From Halichondria panicea (Eukaryota > Porifera > Demospongiae > Suberitida > Halichondriidae): DNA of 64,000 bases. The stretch is from positions 2,278,001 through 2,342,000 of the forward strand of contig NC_087390.1 in the NCBI RefSeq assembly GCF_963675165.1. The letters run 5' to 3'. Under the pieces are notes generated by a model. The model saw only the letters and a program-made list of their open reading frames with translations, was not told the origin of the DNA and searched no databases. Both the position numbers and the translations under genes were made by a program. Positions within the stretch are counted from its first letter, which is position 1; each line of letters begins with the position of its first letter. Below are positions 35,645 through 47,859 of this stretch, piece by piece.

Positions 35645-38084
35645 ATGAGTACACTAGTGTGCGTTAGCTGTCAAGAGTATGTGTTCCACGATCCCTACCA
35701 ATGTGATTGTGGAGACAGACTGTGTGGCAAGTGTTACAATTCCTATGTTGAGAGGTAAATCGTTATTCATGATGGTGTGTCATTGACTGTCATCCAACTA
35801 TCATTTCATTTTCTGCAGAGCCCAGAAGAAGTTCATCTGTTCATCTTGTAATGAAGAGAACATTGTGACCAACTGTTTCCGAGACAAGGCAGTGGAGTAC
35901 GAGCTTCGGAACACCACCCTCAAGTGCCTGAACCAGTCCTGTCCCTGGGAGGGGGAGAGCAGATTCTATCAGGTAAGCACAGTTCATAATGATGTGCAGC
36001 ATGGACTTCTTTGTTTGAGCTGAGCACATGCATGGCTTATTGATAATCGTATGTGCGGGGAATCTGTAATACATGTACCAGGAAGCAATAGCAATAGCAA
36101 TAGCAACTTCCGTGGCATGCAGTCAATAGCTGGGAAATTCATGACAACTATTTGAACTTTCTTTTAAAAGGTGTTACGGAAGCAGGGCCGTAGATAGCTT
36201 AGGTTTGCAGGGGTGGCAAAATTACAGCTGAAAATTTTACTAAAAAACTGTCAACTGTTATTTCATATCCTCTGAGTATGGCAACTTCCAACTTGCTGTG
36301 GCACGAATTTAGAGCAACTAAAACAAGGTAGCTTGAACTAGGAAGGTGCTCCTGCTTCCCAGAGGCGCAGTGGAGAGCAGAATTTTACCTAAAAAAAGGT
36401 CATCGCTTATTTTCAGCAGTCAGCATGCGCATCAGATAGCCCTGCCCACGTCTCAATTTCATTACATCATTCTAATCACTAGAAGCATTGGCTATGTGCA
36501 GATCAGTAATTTTAACACATCTAGAATCCCTCCCGCTGTCTACGGCCCTGGGAAGTGTATAGTAGGAATCATAGTTCACTGATACTGTTTGCCTAAGAAT
36601 CTTGTTTGTAATTTGTTTAACGTCTCGGTGTGAGTGTTGATGGTCAAATATTTGGATTGATGTCTTCTCTTGTTGCCAGTTTGTTGTTTACAGTGTTCTT
36701 TGTTTCTGTAGGAGCATAATAAATCCTGCAAGTTTGGATCAGTACAATGCCCCAACTCAATATACGGCTGTAAAGAGGAACTGATTAGGAGTCAATTACA
36801 GGACCACCTCAACAATAAATGCAACTGCAACCCAATCACTTGTCGATGGTGTGGACAACGCACCCTCAATGAAGACGTAAGTTATTTGTGCTTCTTTAAG
36901 AGACACTATTATGCATGCATAGAACTCCCAACTAATCATCATGATTCCCAAACACACAGATTCACATTCAGAAGGAGTGTGAGATGGCACTAGACTACTG
37001 CCCCAATGGGTGTGGGGAGAGGTTACCTAGGAGAGAGGTCAGTTCTGATGTCAGAGGTTAATTCGATAAATTGCCTTTTTAGTAATAATTAATGGTTCTA
37101 AAATTGAGGTTGTTTAGTTAATGATCTTTACCCACTCCCTCCACAGATGCTCAAGCATACTAAAACAGTGTGCACTCACCAAGTAAGAGAATGCGACTAC
37201 AAAGACTTGGGGTGCACTTACAAGGTACGTTTACACAGCATTTATTCACTTCTCAACTTATATAATAATGCACTCATGTAATTATGTGACCTAATGTACT
37301 CGCTTAGTTATATGCTCTTATTGGTCTGTAGGGTACCATCAAGGACCTAACGAAGCATGCGAAGGAGTACCCTGCATATCACAACCAACTACTGAAAATG
37401 GCCAACAAAGAAATGAAGCAATCTCTTGAGCACCAAATTGCCTTATTAGACAACAAAACAGATGATTTGAAATCTGAAATTAGCAAGATTAGGTCTGAGG
37501 TGCAGTCACGACTGCAACCGGTAACAGATGCTGTGGTCAAAGCTGAGTCAGCAATTATCCAACTACAAGATGGACTCAGTGAGGTATCTCTGCTATTGCA
37601 AACACTTCAAGCAGCCAGTTATGATGGAACATTCATTTGGAAGATCCCCGAAGTCACTAGGAGAAGACAAGAAGCTAGAACTGGGAAAACTGTCTCTCTG
37701 TATTCTGCTCCATTCTATACGAGTCGCCATGGATACAAGCTCTGTCTAAGGCTCTACATGAATGGCGATGGTTCTGGGAAGGGCACTCACATGTCGTTCT
37801 TTATCACCCTAATGCGAGGAGAGTACGATGCCCTCCTCCCCTGGCCGTTCAGACAGGCAGTCACTCTGACCCTGGTGGACCAGAACAAGCAGCGGGACAT
37901 TGTCCAGTCATTCCGTCCTGAACCAACGTCCTCATCATTCCAGAGACCACGCAATGAGATGAACGTTGCCTCAGGCTGTCCCACATTTGCCCTCGTTTCT
38001 GTCCTTGACAACGTCTCTTACGTCAAGGACGATACCTTGTTCCTCAAATGCAAGGTTAACACCACTGGACTGACCAATGAATGA
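35645..38084 (+). CDS. TRAF-family protein a: RING, TRAF zinc fingers, coiled coil, MATH; 445 aa
   Basis: Exons 35645-35754, 35819-35972, 36712-36876, 36960-37037, 37147-37224, 37332-38084. The N-terminal RING-type zinc finger spans residues 1-50 (CVSC, CDCGDRLCGKC in exon 1, FICSSC in exon 2). TRAF-type zinc fingers follow (about 70-195: CLNQSCPWEG, CPNSIYGCKE, CRWCGQRT, CPNGCGERLPR, CDYKDLGCTYK), then a coiled coil (about 213-288, heptads through DDLKSEISKI) and a MATH/TRAF-C domain (292-440: YDGTFIWKIPEV, GYKLCLRLYMNGDG, KDDTLFLKC). Known role: TRAFs trimerise, bind receptor tails through MATH and act as adaptors or Lys63-type E3 ligases in TNF/TLR-type signalling. The RING has an atypical spacing, so E3 activity is uncertain. 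It sits 287 bases downstream of MINDY4. Confidence 0.93.
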
Positions 38085-38095
38085 CAAAACTATCT

Positions 38096-38278
38096 CGGAG
38101 TACATGCATGAAGAGAAATATTCGACATAGACATTGCAAATGATATAGTATTATCATAGCCTCGAATCCACGCCGATTAAAATACGGATTTTAATCGGCG
38201 TGGATTCGAGGCTAAGGATCAATTAGACCATATCATTTGCAAAGTCTCTGTGTTATATTCTTCATGCATGTACTCCAA
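38096..38278. repeat. Nested 3' hairpin directly after TRAF a
   Basis: The outer arms GGAGTACATGCATGAAGA (38096 onward) and its reverse complement (to 38278) pair again through TTTGCAAATGATAT blocks. The inner arms TAGCCTCGAATCCACGCC (38157) pair with 38214, closing on an AATACGGATT loop region. It begins 12 bases after the stop codon and is therefore probably in the 3' UTR. Confidence 0.85.
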
Positions 38279-39825
38279 CCATAGTTGCACCTCAAGAGTG
38301 CTTCGTTGTCTTCAATCTATGCTCCCCGCCAACTATAAACATTGTTATTTTTTGTTTTATTTATTTATTTATTTATTTATTTCATTTGAACCACAATCTC
38401 TTCATATAATTATACTATAGATAGTATCTATGATTATACGCCCTTGTTATTATTTAGTGATAATTATAGTCCATTGCTGCATGTCATTGATTGCCACATA
38501 TCCTCTCCTTGTTAACGTTAGCAACAGTAGAAATAATATTATAGCCACTATATACTGTACAACAGTACTAAGCCTGCTACCATTCAGTTATAAGTATGGT
38601 CATGGAACAACTGGCAAGATTTAGACACAACAGATCCAAAATCCCAGAAATGTTCCCCCCTAAATTGAGGTTGTTTAATTAATGATCTTTACCCACTTCT
38701 CCCGCACAGTGGAACAAAGAAGAGATAAACGTAAACAAGGATCGAGGACATTATTTTCCCTTTGGAATTGGGTACATTGTACATTGCAATGATATAGGTC
38801 AAAGCTAGTGTGCACTCACCAAGCTATAGTATAAGGACTTGGGGTGCACCTACATTAACAAGGTACGTACGTTCACACAGTAAACTATAGCGGCTAGGGA
38901 AATTGAAAGTTAGTGACTGTAGGAAACGTACATAGAAATAATCAAACTGCAATGGATAAAATTATGAGGACTTAATATTGCTGTTAGCTGGTTACAATCT
39001 ACATTAAAACAAGTACACGCACGCTTTCCATTTCAATGTTCATTTTGAAGTATTGCTCCCTCTCTGCTCTCCTGCCCTCCCCTCGTTAGCATTTTTAGCC
39101 CCTTTTTATTTTTGCCTACAATTACAGAAAAATATCCATTCAATCATAATCATAGGTATGTACGCATGCAGAGTCAGCTCTGTGTATGTAATTGTTTGTC
39201 TAGGGGTTGTCAGAATACGCCTGAAATGTTGTTCATTTGAATGGATTAATTGCTGGGAACACAAGAGCTGCAGTCAGCAGCAGCTAGATAAGGGGAACCT
39301 TCTTCATAGACCCTTGGGTAGTCCCTGACCTTTATATAAAAATCCCTAACCGTGTTCTGGAAATTCCTATGAATTCACTACCTGGCTTAGAAAATGCTGG
39401 AAACAATCGAGTAACCTAGCAACTGATTAGCAACTTTAATTAACGAGAGAGCAAAAAGACGCAAAATAAAAGCTGCATGGGGACAGTGACATACCAGGAT
39501 TAGATAGTACAGCACAAGATACAGGCATCCAATAATTATGTTGAGATTTGCTATAAACAAGCTAGAAATCTATCATTGTCATAAGCTAGGCCAGCAAGTG
39601 GTACATGCACGCCGGTGACCGTGTCCAACCTCGTCTGTTTATGGACCATAGTGGTATGTGCAGCTGTTGTGTTTGGGTATATGGTTCTGCTGCTTATACT
39701 TAATTGATCAGAATCATTAATTTTTGGTCTTGGTTGCGGACAACAATTCTCTAAATCTGTGAGCCTGCCTTTTTCCCATACACATGTATGTTGAATACTT
39801 CCCCCCCCCCTTACCTAATCCCTCC

Positions 39826-39859
<34 letters not shown>

Positions 39860-41640
39860 CTCTCTAGTCCCCACCCCAGCCCTGATGTGAGGGGAGAGAG
39901 GGTCTGGTGTCAGCACTAGGGGAGATCTTGTGGAGGGAAGGCGGAGGAAAGAGAGCTGTGGTTGGATTGTGAGTGGGTTGAACCACATAATTATGCTGTC
40001 ATAGCTAAAAATAACAAACTTAATTATGGTGAAATGAGCGTGCAGCTGCTATGAATATCATACAAATATCATATTTATACTTGTTTACGAGTATGATTAT
40101 ACTTACATGTAGTGTCATTGTTTCCGTGGTATTTTTTACCTATGTGATCATGCACACATAAAGGTGTTGTTTACACAATACATCAGTGTTTGTATTAGGG
40201 ATTATATGGGTTCACCGAACTCATCTCAGTATTTACATGATAATTATTATCAGTGGAGACGGGCCCCAGGAAAGCCCACCAGCCTGATTGCATCACTGAA
40301 AGGGTAAGTTCATGTAGAATAACTCTACCATAACAAAGACATTGGAAGATATTGATCTTTCTTTGCTGTGGTGAAAATAAAGCCTTTCCTTTCTGGTTCC
40401 ATGTCAACATTATGTTTATTTCCCTGTGATAGTTTTCGAAGGGGACATAATTCATTATATAACCGAAGTGAATTTTATATTTGTCAGGGAAGTTTATAAT
40501 AATTACAAGTGTTGCTAAGTAAACACGTACTTTATGTAGATAGTGCATGAGCACTCATTTAGTGTTGAGCAAACACTTGAGTCGTTCCTACGAGAAAACT
40601 TCCGCTGGTGAGTTGATTGTTTTGTTCATAATAAGGAACACAGAACACATGTGATGGTAACCGATCCTAACCCTGCGGTCACATGTGCTTATATTGATAC
40701 TAACTTGTGGCTAAAGATAATTGTAAATTATGTAGTTAGGACTGGTCATTGGAATCAGTGTACATGTCCACCACAACAATAGGAACTATGACAAATCACA
40801 AATTACTTTATTTTCTAAAATTATAGGGAAGAAAGTGTATGTACATTCATGAGACTTCGAGATCACAAAGTCTCAATTGCAATAACTTATTTGCGCAACT
40901 TCAGAAAGATTACAGCACTTGTTGCAAAATTTAGCAACATCATAATCTTCATTTATTTCTTCCACACAACACCTCTCCCCACATCCCCACTTCTCGTATG
41001 TACAGTACAGACAACGTTTTTTCATTGTTTTGAGATTGCTTACTTTAACTTGAATATAATTATTCTACCCCAACATCTTAATTCCATCCAGATGATTGAG
41101 CATACATTCATGAATAGAAATACAATGGACTCCTTTCTTTGGTCAAGGTTACCATTGTGGTCAAGGTTACCATTGTGAGTTGGCTTACTTGCTTAAATAT
41201 AATTGTTTCCACGTAAACAATTACACAATATGTACTATTTTTATAATTGTAATTAGCAATGGTAACTACGAGGTTTCTATTCCTGGTCCATATAGCAACT
41301 AGCTATGAATATCATTATGCTATACTCGAAGGCTGACAGGTTATATTGTATCAATCAATAAATCAATAAATCAATAAATCAATAAATCAATCCTTTTTCT
41401 GTGTACCTATACATGTACAGTTTTCTGGAACAACAAGCATAAGGACTCATCTCGAGGCTAGCCTCCTATAGGAACTCTACTCTATGATATTCAGCTCTGA
41501 CAACCTAAGTTTGTGGTTTTGTTATGATGCCCTTGCTGCACAACTGTACACAAGAAATTGATATTCAGTTGTACTGCCTAACGACTTGAACATGAACTAC
41601 ACCATGCATCATCATAGGTATGTAAGCATACAGAGTCAGC
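38279..41640 (+). pseudogene. Unit B: eroded TRAF exon 5 and partial MINDY4 copy
   Basis: Recognisable remnants in order: TRAF exon 5 with flanks (about 38660-38875, coding broken), the intron 4 block (about 39200-39330), MINDY4 exon 5 end (about 39480-39525, 'gacataccaggattagatagtacagcacaag', shortened), exon 7 (about 39866-39970), a diverged exon 8 (about 40250-40303), a diverged exon 9 (about 40538-40610) and a second, better exon 9 (41091-41176). Exon 6 with the catalytic Cys is absent, and exons 10-16 do not follow. No translatable gene remains. A (CA)n tract at 39831-39858 precedes the exon 7 remnant. Confidence 0.75.
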
Positions 41641-42275
41641 TCTGTGTTTGTCTAGGGGTTGTCAGAATACACCTGAAATGTTGTTCATTTGAATGGATTG
41701 CTGGGAACACAAGTGCCAGTCACCAGCAGCTAGATAAGGGGAACCTTCTTCATAGACCCGTACCCTTGGGTAGTCCCTGGCCTTTATATAAAAATCCCTA
41801 ACCATGTTCTGGAAATTCCTATGAATTCACTACCTGGCATAGAAAATGCGTCACTTTCTGGAAACAATCGAGTAACCTAGCAACTGATTAGCAACTTTAA
41901 TTAACGAGAAGTTAATGCTGTATAGGAACAATGACATACCAGGATTAGAATATGGTCTAGTACAGCACAAGGTACAGGCATCCAATAATTATGTTGAGAT
42001 TTGCTATAAACAAGCTAGAAATCTATCATTGTCATAAGCTAGGCCAGCAAGTGGTACATGCACGTGACCATGTCCAACCTCGTCTGTTTATGGACCATAG
42101 TGGTATGTGCAGCTGTTGTGTTTGGGTATATGGTTCTGCTGCTTATACTTATTTGATCAGAATCATTAATTTTTGGTCTTGGTTGCGGACAACAATTCTC
42201 TAAATCTGTGAGCGTCCATTGCCTTTCCCCCGTACACATAGATGTTGAATACTTCCTCCCTTACCTAATCCCTCC

Positions 42276-42277
<2 letters not shown>

Positions 42278-42354
<77 letters not shown>

Positions 42355-42371
42355 TACGCACACGCGCACAG

Positions 42372-42419
<48 letters not shown>
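42278..42419. repeat. (CA)n tract (about 70 units, interrupted) before exon 7 of MINDY4 copy b
   Basis: The longest of the tracts at this intron position, interrupted by CGCATACGCACACGCGCACAG. It ends just before the exon 7 acceptor. Confidence 0.95.
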
Positions 42420-42423
<4 letters not shown>

Positions 42424-42887
42424 CTCTCTAGTCCCCGCCCCAGCCCTGATGAGAGGAGAGAGGGTCTGGTGTCAGCACTAGGGGAGATCTTGTGGAGGGA
42501 AGGCGGAGGAAAGAGAGCTGTGGTTGGATTGTGAGTAAGAGTAGGATTACATGTAGAAGTATCCAGGCCTAAGTTTCAAAAATTCTATTTAAGGTAGTTT
42601 ATGCAGTGTTCATTGGTGGTCCTCAGGGGGAAAAGGATTTCATAATAGAACAGTGAAGATGAAATGATAATCATGCCATGGATTGTGCAATGTAAAGGTC
42701 ACCTATTAATTCACATGATTATAATGTATACTGTTATAAATTATAGTCTGATATGTACAATATAAAATTATGATGGTCTGATGTGTTGCATGTTAAACAT
42801 TTTTCCCTGAATGTTCTGATACGCATGTGTTTGCACGTATAGGTGTGTTGAAAAGGTGATTATAATCATCTGATAGTTATAATTATT

Positions 42888-43075
42888 ACCATATAGCGGG
42901 TTATATTCGTATGATGTATATTTCGTATTTTAGAGCATCATACAAAAATTTAAACTACAAAATTATTCTACCGCAATACGTTCAACATCACTATCCTGAG
43001 CTTTAAAATACGAAACATTTAAATGAGTAGTTTATACGAAACTTTGCGCCAACGAAATTACCCGCTATACAGTAT
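42888..43075. mobile_element. MITE, TACCATATAGCGGGTTA type, in MINDY4 copy b intron 7
   Basis: Ends TACCATATAGCGGGT and, in reverse, TACTGTATAGCGGGT, with short internal complementary AT-rich arms and no coding sequence. It is absent from the equivalent intron of copies a and c. Confidence 0.7.
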
Positions 43076-46000
43076 ATATATTGCATCACACAAATCCAAT
43101 TCAGTGGGAATTTCCACAAATATTTTGTGGCACAGTATAGGTTGATCTTGGGTGTTGCAATCCTATGGGTGATTGCTGAAGGTCCTTATAATGATATTTA
43201 TTTTTATCACAGGTTATCATCAACTGAGACAGGGTATAGCAAGGCCACACCCACGTATAAGCCAGACAACATTACAGAAAGAGTACGTAATATAAACACT
43301 CATTGCTTGCTCGAATAATAATGCTTATCACTCGTGGCTTTATAAAACCAATAAGGGTGTATAATATACACCTATTGTTTACCCCCACCCATTTGCACTT
43401 TATATTTCTTTACAACCCCCTGGTGCTGCACCGACCAAGTTAACGACTAATTAAAAAGCTTCATGATGCCTTACACGTGTGTATACATATACAAACAGTT
43501 GGTTAGATAGGTGCTCACCTTGTTCTTTTGTTGTGGGCTGTTTTTAAGTGCAGTACTGTTAAGGCAGGGTTTCATAGAGAGGGGGGAGGCCTGGGAATTC
43601 CCCCCTAGAAATCTGAAAATTAATGATGTCATAACAAAATGTACGTTTCCCCCTCCCAGCAAAAAAATATGTGTGAAACCTTGTAAGGTGTGCATAAACC
43701 ACCTCTGAATCAGTGCAGGGGCAATTTAAAACAAATACATGTACTTGTTTGACTGCCAAATTACCCTCTATACAGTATACGGTACTGTTTCACTGCCAGT
43801 CTCTGGGGCTACTAGCATCAGCGACTAGCATTGCAATTCGGTATTCAATATTGCAATGTGTACATTCTTAATGGGAATCAGGGTTGCCTAATTTTTTTAG
43901 CTCTTGAGAAATCTAACAGCTTGTGTATTGCTCTTACCAGATGATCGAGCATACATTCACGGATAGAATTACAATGGACTCCTTTCTTCGGTCGAGGCTT
44001 CCGTCGGTGAGTTGGCTTGTTTGCGTATGTACACTGCAGTCATTAACCATAATTATCGTTGTTATCTATACAACATGTAGTTCTCGCAAAACAATCAAGT
44101 TTCTAATTTTTATGACACCAATGGATTCCTTTGTACTGTACAACAATTTAATTAGATGTAAAATGTCCTGTTCCAGTAATCAGTCATACAAGAGATCAGG
44201 AGTGTTCAATTACATGTATACAGTGCAAAGTTTTGCTTAATGCATTCCAAGTTACCCACATGTGACTATTGTTTTGTACTGTCGTAGGAAGTTTCTTGAA
44301 CATAATATTATACAATTATGTATTATTTATACACCGATGCTTGTCATGCCTGCAAGCATGCCCTTGCATGCCCTTTACATGCACGTTATTGATACTGTAT
44401 TCATAGCCTACCATGTGATTGTTTTACACCCACACAATGATTATTCTAGAAGCTTTTAGAACATACGTAGATCACCTGGCTATTTTTAGACCAGTAATAC
44501 TATTCAGTACAACCCCGATCATCTGAATTCTTGATTACCCGGATGAAATATTCGGTCACATTCAAAGCAACATATACTCGCACATGCGCAGTGTCCACGT
44601 GGTTGAAAGCTTTGACAACAGAAGTAGCTAAACGCTTCAGCTTAGCCAAACAGTATAGCTTGCTACTGTCCACTGATGCATTATGCTAGTACATTGTAAT
44701 AGCTCTGGACATTGTTTGCTGATTTTGCATGCAGAAGCTACTTAAATTATTGATGGGTGTGGCTCAATGAGAGTTGTTCTGGTATCCGAATATTTTAGCC
44801 ATCCGGATGAGGTGAGGACACCAGGTGTTTGGATAATCGAGGCTCAACTGTATGTGTTACCCTGGTTGCCTTGTCACTGTTGCTAAGCAATCATTCTTGT
44901 GCAATAGCCACAGCAAATTATAACTGACAAAGTTCACACGAATATGCTCTTCTCTGTATCAGGAGCGCTCTCCTTTGATGGACACTTCGCAGGCACTGCA
45001 ATAAGTTGCCGTAGTTGCTGATATTAGCGAGCCTTGAACAAAACACATTCTCTGTTTGCTTTGGCTTAACATTGACTCGATCCTGGAGAGACTCGTGAAA
45101 TCTACTGTGTAGAATAGTGCTCAGCGGTGTGAAGCTTGATAAGTGTTGTAATTGTGCTCTACCTCAAACATTCCTTAGGTATAATTGTAAGCTGTACCTT
45201 TTCTCTTTTCACTCGCGTTGTATCTTATGAATATACTAACGTGATTATTGCTGTTTCAGCTTCAAGATGGATCCTCCAGTGGCTGTATCCAGTTTCTACT
45301 GTCAGTGCTGCTCACCAAGGGAATTGCCAGGTGAGATATACTGCATTGTAATTTTGAAAATAAAAGCGACCTATCACCAGTCAGGGATCGACTACAAAGA
45401 TTGATACATGCCCGTAAAAAGTTATTAGTGTACGATGCAATGTAATTCACTAGAATGTTTTGCAAGCATCAAACGATATGCGAACTTAAAATTGCAAAAC
45501 CTACTGATATTTACACACGATCCTTGCCAGTTTGCAAAGGGTCAATTTTTCTGCTGATTTGGCTCTTTCCCAAAGTTTTTCGCCCTCAAAAATACGATAT
45601 CTGATGTGTAACCCCTGTGTTTTGATATCTATACTGATACTGAGTGGTATAATTGTATAACCAAATCCTCCCCCAGTTTCCCATACAAATCTACGCTCCC
45701 ACGGATAAAATATCAATATGGTTTTTCATTTCACTCCCCCAAACCACACACAGCATTCAGTCTGAAATGGATGAATCCAATGGCCATCTTATTGGAGCAC
45801 ATGGGTATTGCACTCAGGTAAGCATGCACCCCTCTACACTTCTGTCAATATATAGCCCTGGCTTCTTGCCTGCCTGCATGTGTGTAAGGATGGCCTTATT
45901 ATGCATGTAGATCATGACTCTAGGGGAAGGCCATTTGGCAGCAGAAAGAAGGAGGTGCACCGGTTGTTGTACTATACGTTATTACCAGCAGGATGCTGTG

Positions 46001-46601
46001 CATGTACTCGGATTAGGGTCATGGGACTTCGTAGTCTAAGCTAGAGTGCATGTCAGTCACTGTGATAATTATATTATGAAGACCCAATCATTGCCCCTGC
46101 CCACACACACACACATACACACACGCACACAGGAGCTAGTTAACTTGCTACTGACTGGGGTGGCAGTTTCTAATATCTTTGATGGGGAGGTGGACATGGG
46201 CAGTAAAGGAAAAGAAAAGGTTAGAGAATGAATCACTAGCTTCCACTAATAACCCCATGGTGTAATTTCCTGTGTGACTTTACCAGTTGATTACTGTGAT
46301 TACTGTACCTACAGTTTATTACTTAATATGGAACTTTATGTTTATTGTGATGCATTATTCTGTCACAATTTAAAAGCGACCTAAACCGGTTTCAGGTTTT
46401 CAGGGAGTGGTACATGAACTGTTAACAGTATAAAGGTTATTGGTTTATAGTACATTATGATAATCAAGAGTTCATTAATTAGGAAGAGTACCACAAAGCA
46501 AAAGCAACAGAAAAGCAATAAATAACATTCACCACTAAAACTAGTTTCACAGTTTATACAACAGCAGTGTAACGCAGAACTCCTATAGTTTTAAGTGTAG
46601 T

Positions 46602-46635
46602 CAAGGGCGTATACAGAGAAGGGTATACGCCCTTG
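46602..46635. repeat. Short palindrome CAAGGGCGTATAC...GTATACGCCCTTG
   Basis: 13-base perfect arms around an 8-base AGAGAAGG loop in intron 12 of MINDY4 copy b. Small foldback like the others in the array, but with a different sequence. Confidence 0.8.
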
Positions 46636-47712
46636 GTGTAGTCGTGTACGCTTCCTTATGATATTCATAGTTTAATGATGTCATGACGGCTGTTTGTTTG
46701 TTTCTTACTACCCAGAGAATAAGATCACTTTCAACAAACAACACATGAATTTCTTTGTTGCTATTTACCTGTTATTTCTGTACCATCCAGCTAGTCCTCC
46801 GAGGTCTAGGCAAACAGAGTGAGATCGGATTGTTATCACTATTTGAACATTATCAGTCATGCATGGTGAGTTCGTGTGGTCCTGTTATTAACACACCAGT
46901 ACTCCCTCATACCAACGCCTTGGACCACGCATCAACCCCACCCTCATTCTCATTACAATCTTTCCCCAGCCCCTTATCACTCCCTACGTATAGGTGTATA
47001 CCCTAATGAACACTTGCTTTCTCACACCCCACCCTCCCCCCACAGGTTGGGAGTAATTACAAGGACCCTGTTTACCCTATATGGGTGATCTGCAGCGAGA
47101 GCCACTTCTCAGTGCTGTTCTCTCATCAAAGATTGCTGCTTGAGAATCTGTAAGTTTTGAAGTCCCTCCGTAACTTTTCTATTCATGGTAAAAGCTATTG
47201 AAATGTGCTTGTATAGAAGAATTGGTGAAAGAATCATTGGTATTCGAAATATGTGTATAGTAAATTGTTCGTGTACTGTTTTTTGTCTATTGTATAGTTG
47301 TAAGCAGCATTCCTTACCAATTTAAGTCTTCATGCACATACAGGAGACTCCAAAGGAGATTTGACTTACATTATTACGATGGTCTGGCTAACCAGGACGA
47401 GGCCATACGACTGACTATAGGTACATTGAGAGATACAAACTTCAGCTAATGTAATAGATACTCACACAGACAATGCAGAGGGGAGAGGGTCGTTGGTGGA
47501 GGATGCATTGACCCCACCACTGGAGCTGTGCATTCAAACTAAGTGAGTCTGTTGTGCACTATTATATTAAAGTATCGTTTGTACTGTGCTGCAGGTGGAG
47601 GAGTGTCACTGTGAGCTGGAATGGATCTGAACCAAATTTGTACATTTGACTGCTCTGTTGTAAAGTGTCATTAGGATCTAGGAGTATTATTCATCACCAG
47701 TACTAATTATTA

Positions 47713-47782
47713 TGACATCATTTCCAATTATAGTGTGAAAATAATTATTCACGTCAAAACAGCTGAAGCAATGGTATAAAGG
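47713..47782 (+). promoter_or_regulatory. TRAF b core promoter: TGACATCA and TATAAAGG
   Basis: TGACATCA at 47713-47720 and TATAAAGG at 47775-47782, 85 bases before the TRAF b start codon. Same elements as TRAF a, with a longer gap between them. Confidence 0.7.
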
Positions 47783-47859
47783 CCGATTGAACACTCGGGC
47801 CTGCAGAAATTCGAAAGAATAAATAGATCTATCAAGCCGTAGCGTTAGGAAACAAACTG

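Larger units (their letters stand above)
41641..47649 (+). pseudogene. MINDY4 copy b, lacking exons 1-4 and the catalytic-cysteine exon
   Basis: Retained pieces by homology to the full gene: exon 5 end (about 41927-41971), exon 7 42432-42530, exon 8 43213-43282, exon 9 43941-44006, exon 10 45260-45330, exon 11 45754-45817, exon 12 46133-46219, exon 13 46791-46865, exon 14 47046-47149, exon 15 47344-47542, exon 16 47594-47649. No sequence matching GGPCGVLA is present, so the nucleophile is missing; the His exon (SESHFSVLF) remains. Exon 15 has a 2-base deletion near 47432 relative to copy a, which shifts the frame unless an alternative donor at GTACATTG is used. Exons 7-14 are otherwise open, so decay is recent or a truncated product is still made. 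A functional deubiquitinase is ruled out on the visible sequence. Confidence 0.85.

Noticed and set aside
42208-42534. His/Thr-repeat frame on the plus strand leading into exon 7
   Set aside because: The His-Thr part is the CA tract; only the exon 7 end is real coding homology.
43471-43759. Short overlapping frames on both strands in MINDY4 copy b intron 8
   Set aside because: No homology, start context or repetition in the other copies.
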